A stretch of DNA of 64,000 nucleotides from Oscillospiraceae bacterium (lineage in GTDB: Bacteria; Bacillota; Clostridia; Oscillospirales; Ruminococcaceae), in NCBI GenBank assembly GCA_025758045.1, contig CP107208.1:2914001-2978000 (forward strand), read 5' to 3'. Made by a program: the position numbers and the translations under genes. The notes under the pieces were generated by a model. That model did not search any database. It saw nothing but the letters and a program-made list of their open reading frames with translations, and had not been told where the DNA came from. This document shows, piece after piece, positions 32,683-40,709 of the stretch; position 1 is the stretch's first letter, and every line of letters begins with the position of its first letter.

Positions 32683-34934
32683 GCCTGGTCATCCCCTGCT
32701 TTGTACTTTTCGGCGGTGGGTGCAGCGGCGTCGGCCAGCAAAAAGCGCAGGCCGCTGTAGCGCATGTTCTGGCGCACATTGCGCACCATGGCTTCCTCGG
32801 TGCGGGCGGTGCCGGTCAGCACGCACAACTTGCGGGCGCGGGTGACGCCGGTATATAAAAGGTTGCGGTAGCAAAGGCGGGCGGGCACATCGGCCACCGG
32901 CAGGATGACCGCCGGGAACTCCGAGCCCTGGCTTTTGTGGACCGTAACGGCGTAGGCGGGTTCCAGCTCGGCCAATTGGTCAGCCGAGTAGACGTACTTG
33001 CGGTCGTCCATCATGACGGTGACGGCGCGGGCGTCCGGGTCAACAGCGGTGATGATACCCAGGTCGCCGTTGTAGGCGCCTACCCCGGCCTCGGCGCCGT
33101 CGCGCTCATAGGTGATGTCGTAGTCGTTTTTGATCTGCATAACCTTATCGCCCAGACGCAGAATTTTTGCGTTTTTCTCGGTGCCGATCTGCGGTTTGCC
33201 GCGCATGGGCGGGTTGAGGATCTCCTGCAAGCGTCGGTTCAGCTCCACACTGCCGGTGGGGCCGACTTTGGTCGGGCAAAGCACCTGAATATCCTTGACC
33301 GGGTCGAACCCGTAGGCCTTGGGCAGGCGGCTGCTGACCAGGTCACAGACCAGCTTCTGGCAGGCAAGGCCGGTGGACTCGATCATAAAAAAGTCGTCCT
33401 TCGGCCCGCCTTTTTGGGGCATCTGCCCTTCGACAATGCGGTGGGCGTTCTGCACGATCAGACTTTGCTGCGCCTGACGGAAGATGTCGGTCAGGCGAAC
33501 AGTGGGCACGACGCCCGTGCGCAAGATCTCGCCTAGAATGTTGCCGGGACCGACGCTGGGCAGCTGGTCGGCATCGCCTACCATAATGATACGGCAGTGA
33601 TACCGCGCCGCCGCCAGCAATGCCTGAAACAGCTTGACGTCCACCATGCTCATCTCGTCGAGGATGATGACATCGTATTTTAACAGGTTTTTCTCGTTAT
33701 GGATGAACCGCACGCTGCCGGTGGTGTAGTCCACTTCCAGCAGGCGATGGATGGTGGAAGCGCTGTGGTGGGTCAGCTCGCTCAGCCGCTTGGCGGCGCG
33801 GCCCGTGGGGGCGCAGAGGGCGACACGGTCATACAGGGCCTCGTACAAACTCAAAATGGCGTTGACCGTGGTGGTCTTGCCGGTACCGGGGCCGCCGGTG
33901 AGCACCATGACCCGGCTGGAAAGGGCTAAGCGGATGGCCTCTTTCTGCAAAGGTGCGTACTCGAAGCCCTGGGTCATTTCCAACACACGGATGTCGGTCT
34001 CCAGCGTTTTGGGCGGCTCGGTCGGGAAGGTGGAGAGCTGGCCCAGGCGGGCGGCGATGTCTTCTTCGGCCGAAAGCAGATCCGGCAGGTAGATGTATTC
34101 GATGTTTTGGTAGGTGCGGGTGCGCAGGTCCTCGGTGGAGAGGAGTTCGTCCAGCCCTGCCTCAATGCTGGCAGGTTCCACCCGCAGGAACTTGGCGGTG
34201 GAGTCTAAGAGTTTGGCCCGCGGCAAACAGGTGTGGCCGTTGTTGGCGTTGTGGCGCAGGGCGTACAACAGCCCCGCCGCCACCCGCAGTCGGCTACCGG
34301 AATCAAACTGTAAGGCGGCGGCGATACCGTCCACCTGGGCAAACTTTAATTGCAGCGGGTCACCACAAAGCAGGTAGGGGTTCTGGGTCAGCGCCTCCAC
34401 CGTGTGGGGGCCGAAGGCGCGGTACGCCGTGACCGCCTGCTGGGCAGAAAGACCGTATTTGGTGAACCAGGCCACCACCTCCCGCACACCGTACATGCGG
34501 CGGAACTCGTTGGAGATGGCGGCGGCCTTTTCCGGCGTGATGCCCTTGATGCGGCAGAGACTCTGCGGTGTCTCGGAGATGACGTTTAACGTATCCTCAC
34601 CAAACATAGACACGATCTTTTTGGCTGTGGAGGGGCCGATATAGGGCAGTACGCCGCTGGAAAGGTAGCTTAACAGCGCGGTGGTATCCTGGGGCAGGCT
34701 GGCCTCGCAGGTCTCGGCCTTGAACTGCTCCCCATAGCTGGGGTGGTTGACCATGCGGCCGTAGACGGTGACACTCATGCCGTTATCCACACTGCCCACA
34801 TTGCCGGCCACGATGACGTCGGTGCCGCCGGCGTCCACTTCAAACACGGCGTAGCCGGTTTCGGTGTTTTCGTAGATCATGTGTTCCACAACGCCTTCCA
34901 GCTTCATCAGCCGGTCCTGCGGTTGGTTTTCCAC
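32679..34934 (-). CDS. recD2: RecD2-type ATP-dependent DNA helicase
   Basis: A 751-residue stand-alone RecD-like 5'-3' helicase, the type found in bacteria whose RecD is not part of RecBCD. An N-terminal OB-like region is followed by tandem helix-hairpin-helix-like motifs (YIGPSTAKKI, IKGITPEKA), then GGPGTGKTTT (Walker A, about 355), LDEMSMVD (motif II), GDADQLPSVGPG (motif III) and VTVHKSQGSEF plus TGVTRARKL near the end (motifs V and VI). The start is a GTG at 34934, since GGGGAGGTGACC lies 8 nt upstream; an ATG at 34976 is above the ribosome site. First gene of the nine-gene operon. Confidence 0.94.
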   Translation of the reverse strand: MENQPQDRLMKLEGVVEHMIYENTETGYAVFEVDAGGTDVIVAGNVGSVDNGMSVTVYGRMVNHPSYGEQFKAETCEASLPQDTTALLSYLSSGVLPYIGPSTAKKIVSMFGEDTLNVISETPQSLCRIKGITPEKAAAISNEFRRMYGVREVVAWFTKYGLSAQQAVTAYRAFGPHTVEALTQNPYLLCGDPLQLKFAQVDGIAAALQFDSGSRLRVAAGLLYALRHNANNGHTCLPRAKLLDSTAKFLRVEPASIEAGLDELLSTEDLRTRTYQNIEYIYLPDLLSAEEDIAARLGQLSTFPTEPPKTLETDIRVLEMTQGFEYAPLQKEAIRLALSSRVMVLTGGPGTGKTTTVNAILSLYEALYDRVALCAPTGRAAKRLSELTHHSASTIHRLLEVDYTTGSVRFIHNEKNLLKYDVIILDEMSMVDVKLFQALLAAARYHCRIIMVGDADQLPSVGPGNILGEILRTGVVPTVRLTDIFRQAQQSLIVQNAHRIVEGQMPQKGGPKDDFFMIESTGLACQKLVCDLVSSRLPKAYGFDPVKDIQVLCPTKVGPTGSVELNRRLQEILNPPMRGKPQIGTEKNAKILRLGDKVMQIKNDYDITYERDGAEAGVGAYNGDLGIITAVDPDARAVTVMMDDRKYVYSADQLAELEPAYAVTVHKSQGSEFPAVILPVADVPARLCYRNLLYTGVTRARKLCVLTGTARTEEAMVRNVRQNMRYSGLRFLLADAAAPTAEKYKAGDDQA

Positions 34935-35001
34935 GCGGCGGTCACCTCCCCTTTTGGTGTTGGCAGCGGGCTGCATTTCGGCACACTACCACAATATTTT
35001 T

Positions 35002-35030
35002 ATTATACCCCAACAAGCCCCTTTTGGCAA
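35002..35030 (-). promoter_or_regulatory. Promoter of the recD2 operon
   Basis: On the minus strand TTGCCA (35025-35030), a 17-nt spacer ending in GGGG, and TATAAT (35002-35007) lie 67 nt upstream of the GTG start. Except for its middle, it closely resembles the glutamate-cysteine ligase promoter at 41986-42014. Confidence 0.85.
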
Positions 35031-35034
35031 ACAG

Positions 35035-35063
35035 AAAAAGCACGGGACAAGCCCGTGCTTTTT
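35035..35063. terminator. Terminator of metK (symmetrical)
   Basis: A 12-bp stem AAAAAGCACGGG/CCCGTGCTTTTT with a 5-nt loop ends the metK transcript 38 nt after the stop codon. The recD2 promoter starts 5 nt beyond it. Confidence 0.93.
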
Positions 35064-35100
35064 GTCGTATTTGATGGTTGAAATTTTGCAGATAAGATGC

Positions 35101-36246
<1,146 letters not shown>

Positions 36247-36296
36247 TGGGGAAAAGCCTCCTTATAAAATTCGGCAGAAACGCAACCGTGAGAAAC

Positions 36297-36328
36297 AAAA
36301 AAGGCGCACAGCCAAAAGACCGCGCGCC
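36297..36328 (-). terminator. SAM-riboswitch expression-platform terminator
   Basis: On the minus strand a GGCGCGC/GTGCGCC-type GC-rich stem with loop is followed by TTTTTTTG. It lies directly after the SAM-I aptamer and 50 nt before the metK start, so SAM binding should favour termination. Confidence 0.88.
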
Positions 36329-36333
36329 AAACG

Positions 36334-36428
36334 CTTATCTTTCGGTTTCCCGCAGGACTTGGCACCTTGCATTTGCATGCAGGTTGCCGGGCTTCATCGG
36401 GCCTGTTCCCTCAGCCGCTCTTGATAAG
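36334..36428 (-). promoter_or_regulatory. SAM-I (S-box) riboswitch of metK
   Basis: On the minus strand the 95-nt aptamer begins CTTATCAAGAGCGGCTGAGG and ends GAAAGATAAG, closing P1. GATGAAGCCCGGCAACC and AAGGTGCCAAGTCCTGC are the conserved core and K-turn. S-box leaders repress downstream genes when SAM is high, which fits metK. Confidence 0.97.
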
Positions 36429-36452
36429 TTGCTATTCTGTTGTTATGTGGAT

Positions 36453-36481
36453 AGTTTACCATAGCTTTTGGGCAAAGTCAA
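36453..36481 (-). promoter_or_regulatory. Promoter of metK
   Basis: On the minus strand TTGACT (36476-36481), a 17-nt spacer and TAAACT (36453-36458) lie just upstream of the SAM-I aptamer. Confidence 0.8.
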
Positions 36482-36544
36482 CGATAAAGCGTGGTACACA
36501 CCAGCCAATTTGCGCAAAAGTAGGACATTTTGCGGCCTGTGTAC

Positions 36545-37141
36545 TTATTTGCGGCCGTGCAGGATGGGCGAAAGCGGCTTATAGACCAAGAAGCAGAGCA
36601 CCGCATCCAGTGCACCTTTCACGAAGGTAAAGGGCAGGTTAAACACCAGCAGGCAGGCAAGCAGGCCATTGACATTGGGGTTGATGGCCTGGTACATGCC
36701 GATGATGGCATCCAGCGGCAGATGATACATGACCACATAAGCCGGGTAAACGATGAAGTAGTTGTACGGCACCGAGACGACCGCCATAACCAGCGCGCCC
36801 AGCAGTGCGCCGACGATGGCGCCCTTGCGGGTCTTGTTGCGCTTGTAGATAAGGCCCGCCACACCGACGAAGAGTGCGCCCATCACGAAGTTGAACAGCT
36901 CGCCTACCGCGGCGGTGCTGGTGCTGGGCAGCTTGATGAGGTTTTTGATGAGGCAGACGAGGATGCCCGAGACCGGCCCATAGGCGAAGCTGGCGATCAG
37001 CGCGGGCAGCTCCGACACATCCAGCTTGACGAAAGCGGGCATGATGGGGATGGGAAATTCCAGGTACATGAGCACGGCGGCCACAGCGCCAAGCATAGCG
37101 GTACCCGTAAGAACGCGGACTTTGCTGGTAGAGTTTTGCAT
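36545..37141 (-). CDS. ribU: ECF transporter S component for riboflavin, RibU
   Basis: A 198-residue membrane protein of six hydrophobic helices, the substrate-binding subunit of an energy-coupling-factor transporter that takes up riboflavin with shared EcfA/A'/T subunits encoded elsewhere. The LEFPIPIMPAFVKLDVSELPALIASFAYGP stretch (about 27-56) and KNLIKLPSTST (about 66-76) are characteristic RibU loops. The FMN riboswitch in the leader supports riboflavin specificity. ATG at 37141 follows GGGAGG, in the region 37142-37218. Confidence 0.95.
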   Translation of the reverse strand: MQNSTSKVRVLTGTAMLGAVAAVLMYLEFPIPIMPAFVKLDVSELPALIASFAYGPVSGILVCLIKNLIKLPSTSTAAVGELFNFVMGALFVGVAGLIYKRNKTRKGAIVGALLGALVMAVVSVPYNYFIVYPAYVVMYHLPLDAIIGMYQAINPNVNGLLACLLVFNLPFTFVKGALDAVLCFLVYKPLSPILHGRK

Positions 37142-37218
37142 AATAAAATGCCTCCCGTAAAAAAGTAGTTATGAAAGCTGTTTTTTCGATAAATTCTGCG
37201 GGAGGCTTTTGCTAAAGT

Positions 37219-37255
37219 AAAACGCCCTGCTGCGGAAAATGGCAGCAGGGCGTTG
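37219..37255 (-). terminator. FMN-riboswitch expression-platform terminator
   Basis: On the minus strand ACGCCCTGCTGC/GCAGCAGGGCGT is a strong stem followed by TTTTAC. It lies between the FMN aptamer and ribU and should form when FMN is bound. Confidence 0.88.
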
Positions 37256-37280
37256 GAAAAGGCATAGCAAACAGCTTTCC

Positions 37281-37406
37281 GTTTCTTTCATCCGGACTAT
37301 ACCGTCGGCCCCGGAATCACACCGGGTCAGCGGCTGCTACGCAGCCGGTCGCGGGCTTGCAGGATACTGCTTACCGCCGGTGGGGAATTGCACCCCGCCC
37401 TGAAAC
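37281..37406 (-). promoter_or_regulatory. FMN (RFN element) riboswitch of ribU
   Basis: On the minus strand the aptamer begins GTTTCAGGGCGGGGTGCAAT and ends near GATGAAAGAAAC. Core blocks CCCCACCGGCGGTAA, AGCCCGCGA and GGTATAGTCCGGATG are all present. RFN elements shut off riboflavin uptake or synthesis genes when FMN is plentiful. Confidence 0.97.
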
Positions 37407-37422
37407 AGACTTTCTGGGCATT

Positions 37423-37450
37423 ATTATAGCACAGGTTTTACAAATTGCAA
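37423..37450 (-). promoter_or_regulatory. Promoter of ribU
   Basis: On the minus strand TTGCAA (37445-37450), a 16-nt spacer and an extended -10 TGCTATAAT (core 37423-37428) lie just upstream of the FMN aptamer. It overlaps the opposing mscS promoter. Confidence 0.8.
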
Positions 37451-37466
37451 GGGGGTGTGGTATAAT
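37437..37466 (+). promoter_or_regulatory. Promoter of mscS
   Basis: TTTACA (37437-37442), an 18-nt spacer and an extended -10 TGGTATAAT (core 37461-37466). It shares bases with the divergent ribU promoter, so the two may compete for polymerase. Expected start near 37473, just before the structured repeat. Confidence 0.75.
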
Positions 37467-37479
37467 ACTTTTACCTTAT

Positions 37480-37651
37480 GGCAATACCGCATAATTCTAA
37501 GTGCCGATACGGCGAGCGAGGTGCGGCAGCTGCTAAGCCAAAAGCGCAGATAATACTTTGTGTATTATCGAGCATTTTGGCAACGCAGTTGCCGTGCCGC
37601 AGCCGCCGGAGCGGTGCTTAAGCCGTTAGGCGGGAATTGTGCGGTGTTGCC
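37480..37651 (+). repeat. Structured fold-back repeat, copy 2, in the mscS leader
   Basis: A 172-nt relative of the element at 18855-19015. The ends GGCAATACCGCATAATTC and GAATTGTGCGGTGTTGCC pair over all 18 positions (two as G-U), and the centre is GATAATAC/GTATTATC around TTTGT. Where copy 1 has a C-G pair near the end of the terminal stem, this copy has T-A; where copy 1 has G-C in the central stem, this one has A-T. It begins a few bases after the expected mscS transcription start and ends 18 nt before the ribosome site. Confidence 0.87.
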
Positions 37652-37680
37652 TTATGAAAAAAACACAGGAGGTGCCGCGT

Positions 37681-38739
37681 ATGCCTGCATCTGCTTTTGC
37701 CATTGAAATCGGAGAACTTATCCCCAGCGGGATCTTTTTGCTGCTGGCCCTGGTACTGCCCTTTGTGTTTTACCATGTGGGCGGCGGCTTTTTGCACCGG
37801 CTGCAAAAACATCTGCCCGAGTGGCTTTGCATTTTGACAGAGAGTTACTTAAAGCCGCTGGCCTGGGCACTGCGCCAGACGCTGCTTTTTGCGGCGGTGG
37901 GGCTGCTGCCCCTTGTGCAGAAGCATGCGACGGTGGCAGACTTTTTGGGTACGCTCTCTACCCTGCTGAACATTTATTTTCTTGCGCTGGGCGCGTGGCG
38001 GTCGGCCCCCATGTGCCGTTTGCTGCTGCGCAGTGCCCAGAACCATCTGGACCTTGCCACCAACCAGACGATGGCCCGCTTTTTTGAGAATATCTTCCGC
38101 GCGCTGGTGTTGCTGTTTGCGGGCATCGCCATGCTGGACACCATGGGCGTGCCGGTCACCGGTCTGCTGACCGGCGCCGGCGTTGCCGGCATCGCCATCT
38201 CGCTTGCGGCGCAGTCCACCCTATCGAACCTCATTGCCGGTGTGGCGCTGGTGCTGGAGCATCCCTTTGGAATTGGGGATTACATCGTGCTGGGCAGTCT
38301 GGAGGGCACGGTGGAGGATATTTCCTTCCGCTCCACCAAGTTCCGCACGCTGGATAACGTGGTGGTGTCGATCGAAAATTCGAAAGTCGCCTCGGAGTAC
38401 ATCTGCAACTGCGACCAGCGCAAAAGCCGCCTATGGGATTTTACCGTAGGCGTGACCTACGATACCCCGCGGGAAACGCTGGAAGTGCTGTGCCGTGACC
38501 TGACGGCGGTTTTGCAGAACGACCCGGCGGTGCTGGCTGATAAAGTGACCGTGACGGTGGATACGTTTAATGCCTATAGCATCGACCTGCGCTGCCGTAT
38601 GTATGTCACCACCACCCGCCTGGCCGACTTTTTGCAGGCCAAGAACCGGCTGAACCTGCAAATTATGGATGTGGTGCACAAAGACGGATGTGACTTTGCC
38701 TTCCCGACCACGACCATTGAGATGGCGGAGAAAAAGTGA
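37681..38739 (+). CDS. mscS: MscS-family mechanosensitive ion channel
   Basis: A 352-residue membrane channel that opens on membrane tension to release solutes under hypo-osmotic shock. Three to four hydrophobic helices lie in about 8-30, 60-80, 90-110 and 135-155. The pore helix is GVAGIAISLAAQSTLSNLIAG (about 169-189), followed by the conserved HPFGIGDYI. The C-terminal cytoplasmic beta and alpha/beta domains run to residue 352. ATG 37681 has AGGAGGTG 6 nt upstream; earlier in-frame starts (37639, 37654) lie in the repeat or above the ribosome site. Transcribed alone, from 37437-37466. Confidence 0.93.
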   Translation: MPASAFAIEIGELIPSGIFLLLALVLPFVFYHVGGGFLHRLQKHLPEWLCILTESYLKPLAWALRQTLLFAAVGLLPLVQKHATVADFLGTLSTLLNIYFLALGAWRSAPMCRLLLRSAQNHLDLATNQTMARFFENIFRALVLLFAGIAMLDTMGVPVTGLLTGAGVAGIAISLAAQSTLSNLIAGVALVLEHPFGIGDYIVLGSLEGTVEDISFRSTKFRTLDNVVVSIENSKVASEYICNCDQRKSRLWDFTVGVTYDTPRETLEVLCRDLTAVLQNDPAVLADKVTVTVDTFNAYSIDLRCRMYVTTTRLADFLQAKNRLNLQIMDVVHKDGCDFAFPTTTIEMAEKK

Positions 38740-38773
38740 CAACGGATTTTGCGCAGTTCCCCATCGTATAAAC

Positions 38774-38802
38774 AAAGCCTCCCTTTATGTAAGGGAGGCC
38801 TT
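38774..38802. terminator. Hairpin terminator between mscS and the hydrolase gene
   Basis: A 9-bp stem GCCTCCCTT/AAGGGAGGC with a 5-nt loop sits between convergent genes. The T tail is weak on either strand (TTGTGCTTTG on plus, TTTGTTTAT on minus). Confidence 0.65.
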
Positions 38803-38824
38803 GTGCTTTGTAAACTGGAAGTTG

Positions 38825-39448
38825 TCAGATACTTATATAAAACTCCCGCAATAAGGATGCTAATTTTTCTGGGGACTCCAAATTTACTTCATGACCTGTT
38901 TCCGAAATTTCCTTGAATTGGGAACACTTCAGAATATCTGCAAGTTCGATTGACGCTTTTTTGTTAGCTTTGTCTTTTTCTCCACAAACGACCAATGCGG
39001 GGCAGGAGATTTGGTTCAACGAATCGCTAAAATCAAGTTCTGCCATGGTACTACACAGACTTATAAAATCGAGTTTTCCAAATCCGGTTTGTTGAAACAT
39101 TGACTGCGGCATAAAATGAAACAGCGCATTTTGCAGCTTTAATAATCTCGCAGGCATCTTATACTGCGCTGCAATCAAAACCAGTGCCTTTACTTTTTGG
39201 GGATAGTCTATCGCATAGTTTAGTGCCAATACACTGCCCAAAGAGAGACCACATAATATGATATCTTCATTTTCCGCGTTACACATTTCTGAAAAAGCAG
39301 AGTAGAGAGCGGAATATGTTGCTACTTTTCCTTTGATCATTTCTGCTAAATCCAAGCATGCGCTATTTTCCGACACTTCTGTTGCGCTTGTCACCTTGTT
39401 CCAACTGTCGGCATTTTGCCCCAATCCATGCAAATATAAGTATTTCAT
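38825..39448 (-). CDS. Alpha/beta hydrolase of unknown substrate (AT-rich)
   Basis: A 207-residue alpha/beta-hydrolase. YLYLHGLGQN at the start is the HGxG oxyanion loop, GLSLGS (about 67-72) is the nucleophile elbow with the serine, CGEKDKA (about 158) gives the acid and TGHEVNLE (about 183) the histidine, so the triad is complete. There is no signal peptide. ATG 39448 follows GTGGAGG. Base composition is clearly more AT-rich than in neighbouring genes, which suggests recent acquisition. A 16-nt gap separates it from a small ORF upstream. The substrate is unknown. Confidence 0.85.
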   Translation of the reverse strand: MKYLYLHGLGQNADSWNKVTSATEVSENSACLDLAEMIKGKVATYSALYSAFSEMCNAENEDIILCGLSLGSVLALNYAIDYPQKVKALVLIAAQYKMPARLLKLQNALFHFMPQSMFQQTGFGKLDFISLCSTMAELDFSDSLNQISCPALVVCGEKDKANKKASIELADILKCSQFKEISETGHEVNLESPEKLASLLREFYISI

Positions 39449-39464
39449 ACGTTTCCTCCACAAA

Positions 39465-39584
39465 TTACGATTTCATTGCTTGCCGCTCTGCTATTTCAGC
39501 AATAACATGATTCCCAACACTACCGCAAGGATCGCGCCTTACTTCTTCTGCGGTCCATTCCCGCTTACCGGATGGGTTTGTCAC
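39465..39584 (-). pseudogene. Small ORF or C-terminal gene remnant upstream of the hydrolase
   Basis: A 39-codon frame starting at GTG 39584 (AAAGGGG lies 9 nt upstream) and ending at TAA 39465. The peptide is soluble and Arg/Glu-rich: it has an SGKREWTAEEVRRDP stretch, then GNHVIAEIAERQ. It reads like a real protein tail more than random sequence, and an in-frame TAG lies just upstream of the start. Either a tiny gene or the decayed end of a larger one brought in with the hydrolase. I do not recognise it. Confidence 0.35.
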
Positions 39585-39639
39585 GGCGTTTAGCCCCTTT
39601 ACAGTGTATATCTACCGTTCGTTTTTTCATCATCCGGGC

Positions 39640-40110
39640 TTATTCCTGCTCACAAATCACCAAAAAATCATCAGTGCCGGTCTCGGTAGTGATGATGAAC
39701 TCGTAATTGTACACGGTGTCCAGCTGGTATTGCAGGGCGCCGTCGGCGGTCTCGGTAAAAATGTAGTCCAGCTTGGGCTGGGGCATCACGCGGTCGTAGC
39801 CTAAGTATAGGTCAGCGATCTCCTCAGAGAAGCGCAGCTCTATCTGGTCGGCGGTCACGCCGGTCAGCGTCAGCACCGGGCTGGCGGTAGTGAAAAGCGC
39901 CGGGCGGGTCTTCCAATCCTGATCCCCGCGGCTATAGATATAGTCTACTTCCCTTTCGTCCTGCAAGGTGCAGTTGGACAGCGTGGCTTTGGCGCCGCTG
40001 CCGGGCAGTGTTTCTTGCCACACAGGGGTCATATCCGGCGTGCGGGCGCAGCCGGTCAGCAGGGCCAGCGGCAAAAGCAGCGCAGCCGGGTGCAAAATGG
40101 CGTATTTCAT
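39640..40110 (-). CDS. Small lipoprotein of unknown function
   Basis: A 156-residue secreted lipoprotein. MKYAILHPAALLLPLALLTG is a signal peptide ending in the lipobox LTGC, with Cys21 as the lipidation site. The mature part (about 135 residues) is predicted beta-rich with no domain I recognise; it is well preserved to the end (ICEQE). ATG 40110 has AAAGGA 7 nt upstream. The next gene upstream (DinB-like) ends 27 nt away, so the two may be co-transcribed. Confidence 0.72.
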   Translation of the reverse strand: MKYAILHPAALLLPLALLTGCARTPDMTPVWQETLPGSGAKATLSNCTLQDEREVDYIYSRGDQDWKTRPALFTTASPVLTLTGVTADQIELRFSEEIADLYLGYDRVMPQPKLDYIFTETADGALQYQLDTVYNYEFIITTETGTDDFLVICEQE

Positions 40111-40137
40111 AAGGGGTCCTTTCCGGGATTTTCTAAA

Positions 40138-40665
40138 TCAGGGCGCACGGTAGGGGTCGTAGGGCGGCTGTGGGAACGGCTCCCCCACTTCCAGCGTGCG
40201 GGGGCACAGGCCGGTCTCGGCCACGATGAAGCCCATCAGCATCCCCAGATGGGTGTGCAGATGGCGATACTGCGATAGAATCAGTGTAAACCGCGTCCAT
40301 TCGCAGTTTTCGGGCCGCTGCAGCAGATCCTCGTCGTGCAGCGAGGTCAGATACATGGACAGCTTGGCCTTGATCGTGTAAAAATACTCGTCCATCTGGG
40401 CGCGGTCCACGCAGGCCGAGGGGTAGATCGCCAGGTCCTGCAAATGGGGCGTGTGGATGGGCGGCTCCACAAAATCGGTGGCTTTGGGGTTGATGAACCA
40501 CTGGTCAAGGCTGTGCAACGCGTGGTACAAATGCTGCCACAACGGCGCACCGCCGTACAGCCGCTGCCACAGCTCGTCCGGGATGCAGTCCATCACGTTC
40601 TGTGTTTCCCACAGCGAGCGGACCGTCATCTCGGCAATTACGGCATGGTAGGATGTTTCCCGCAC
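40138..40665 (-). CDS. DinB-like four-helix protein
   Basis: A 175-residue predicted helical-bundle protein. The HLYHALHSLDQWF stretch (about 45-57) and HLHTHLGMLMGF (about 135-146) give histidines spaced like the metal site of the DinB/YfiT superfamily, many of which are thiol-dependent transferases. The substrate cannot be inferred. It lies next to the glutamate-cysteine ligase gene; since DinB-family enzymes often use low-molecular-weight thiols, a link is tempting but unproven. Start GTG 40665 has AAGGGGG 8 nt upstream. The family assignment is tentative. Confidence 0.6.
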   Translation of the reverse strand: MRETSYHAVIAEMTVRSLWETQNVMDCIPDELWQRLYGGAPLWQHLYHALHSLDQWFINPKATDFVEPPIHTPHLQDLAIYPSACVDRAQMDEYFYTIKAKLSMYLTSLHDEDLLQRPENCEWTRFTLILSQYRHLHTHLGMLMGFIVAETGLCPRTLEVGEPFPQPPYDPYRAP

Positions 40666-40709
40666 GCAGCATACCCCCTTTCGGGTCAGTATGCGCGGCG
40701 AAGCCGGGT

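Noticed and set aside
36490..36544. Hairpin after ribU (GTACACA...TGTGTAC with inner GCAAAA/TTTTGC) considered as a terminator
   Set aside because: The arms pair in part, but no T run follows on the minus strand; left unlisted as a terminator.
39333..39593. An 86-codon plus-strand open frame in the AT-rich patch
   Set aside because: Overlaps the hydrolase and the small minus-strand frame; no ribosome site, poor composition.
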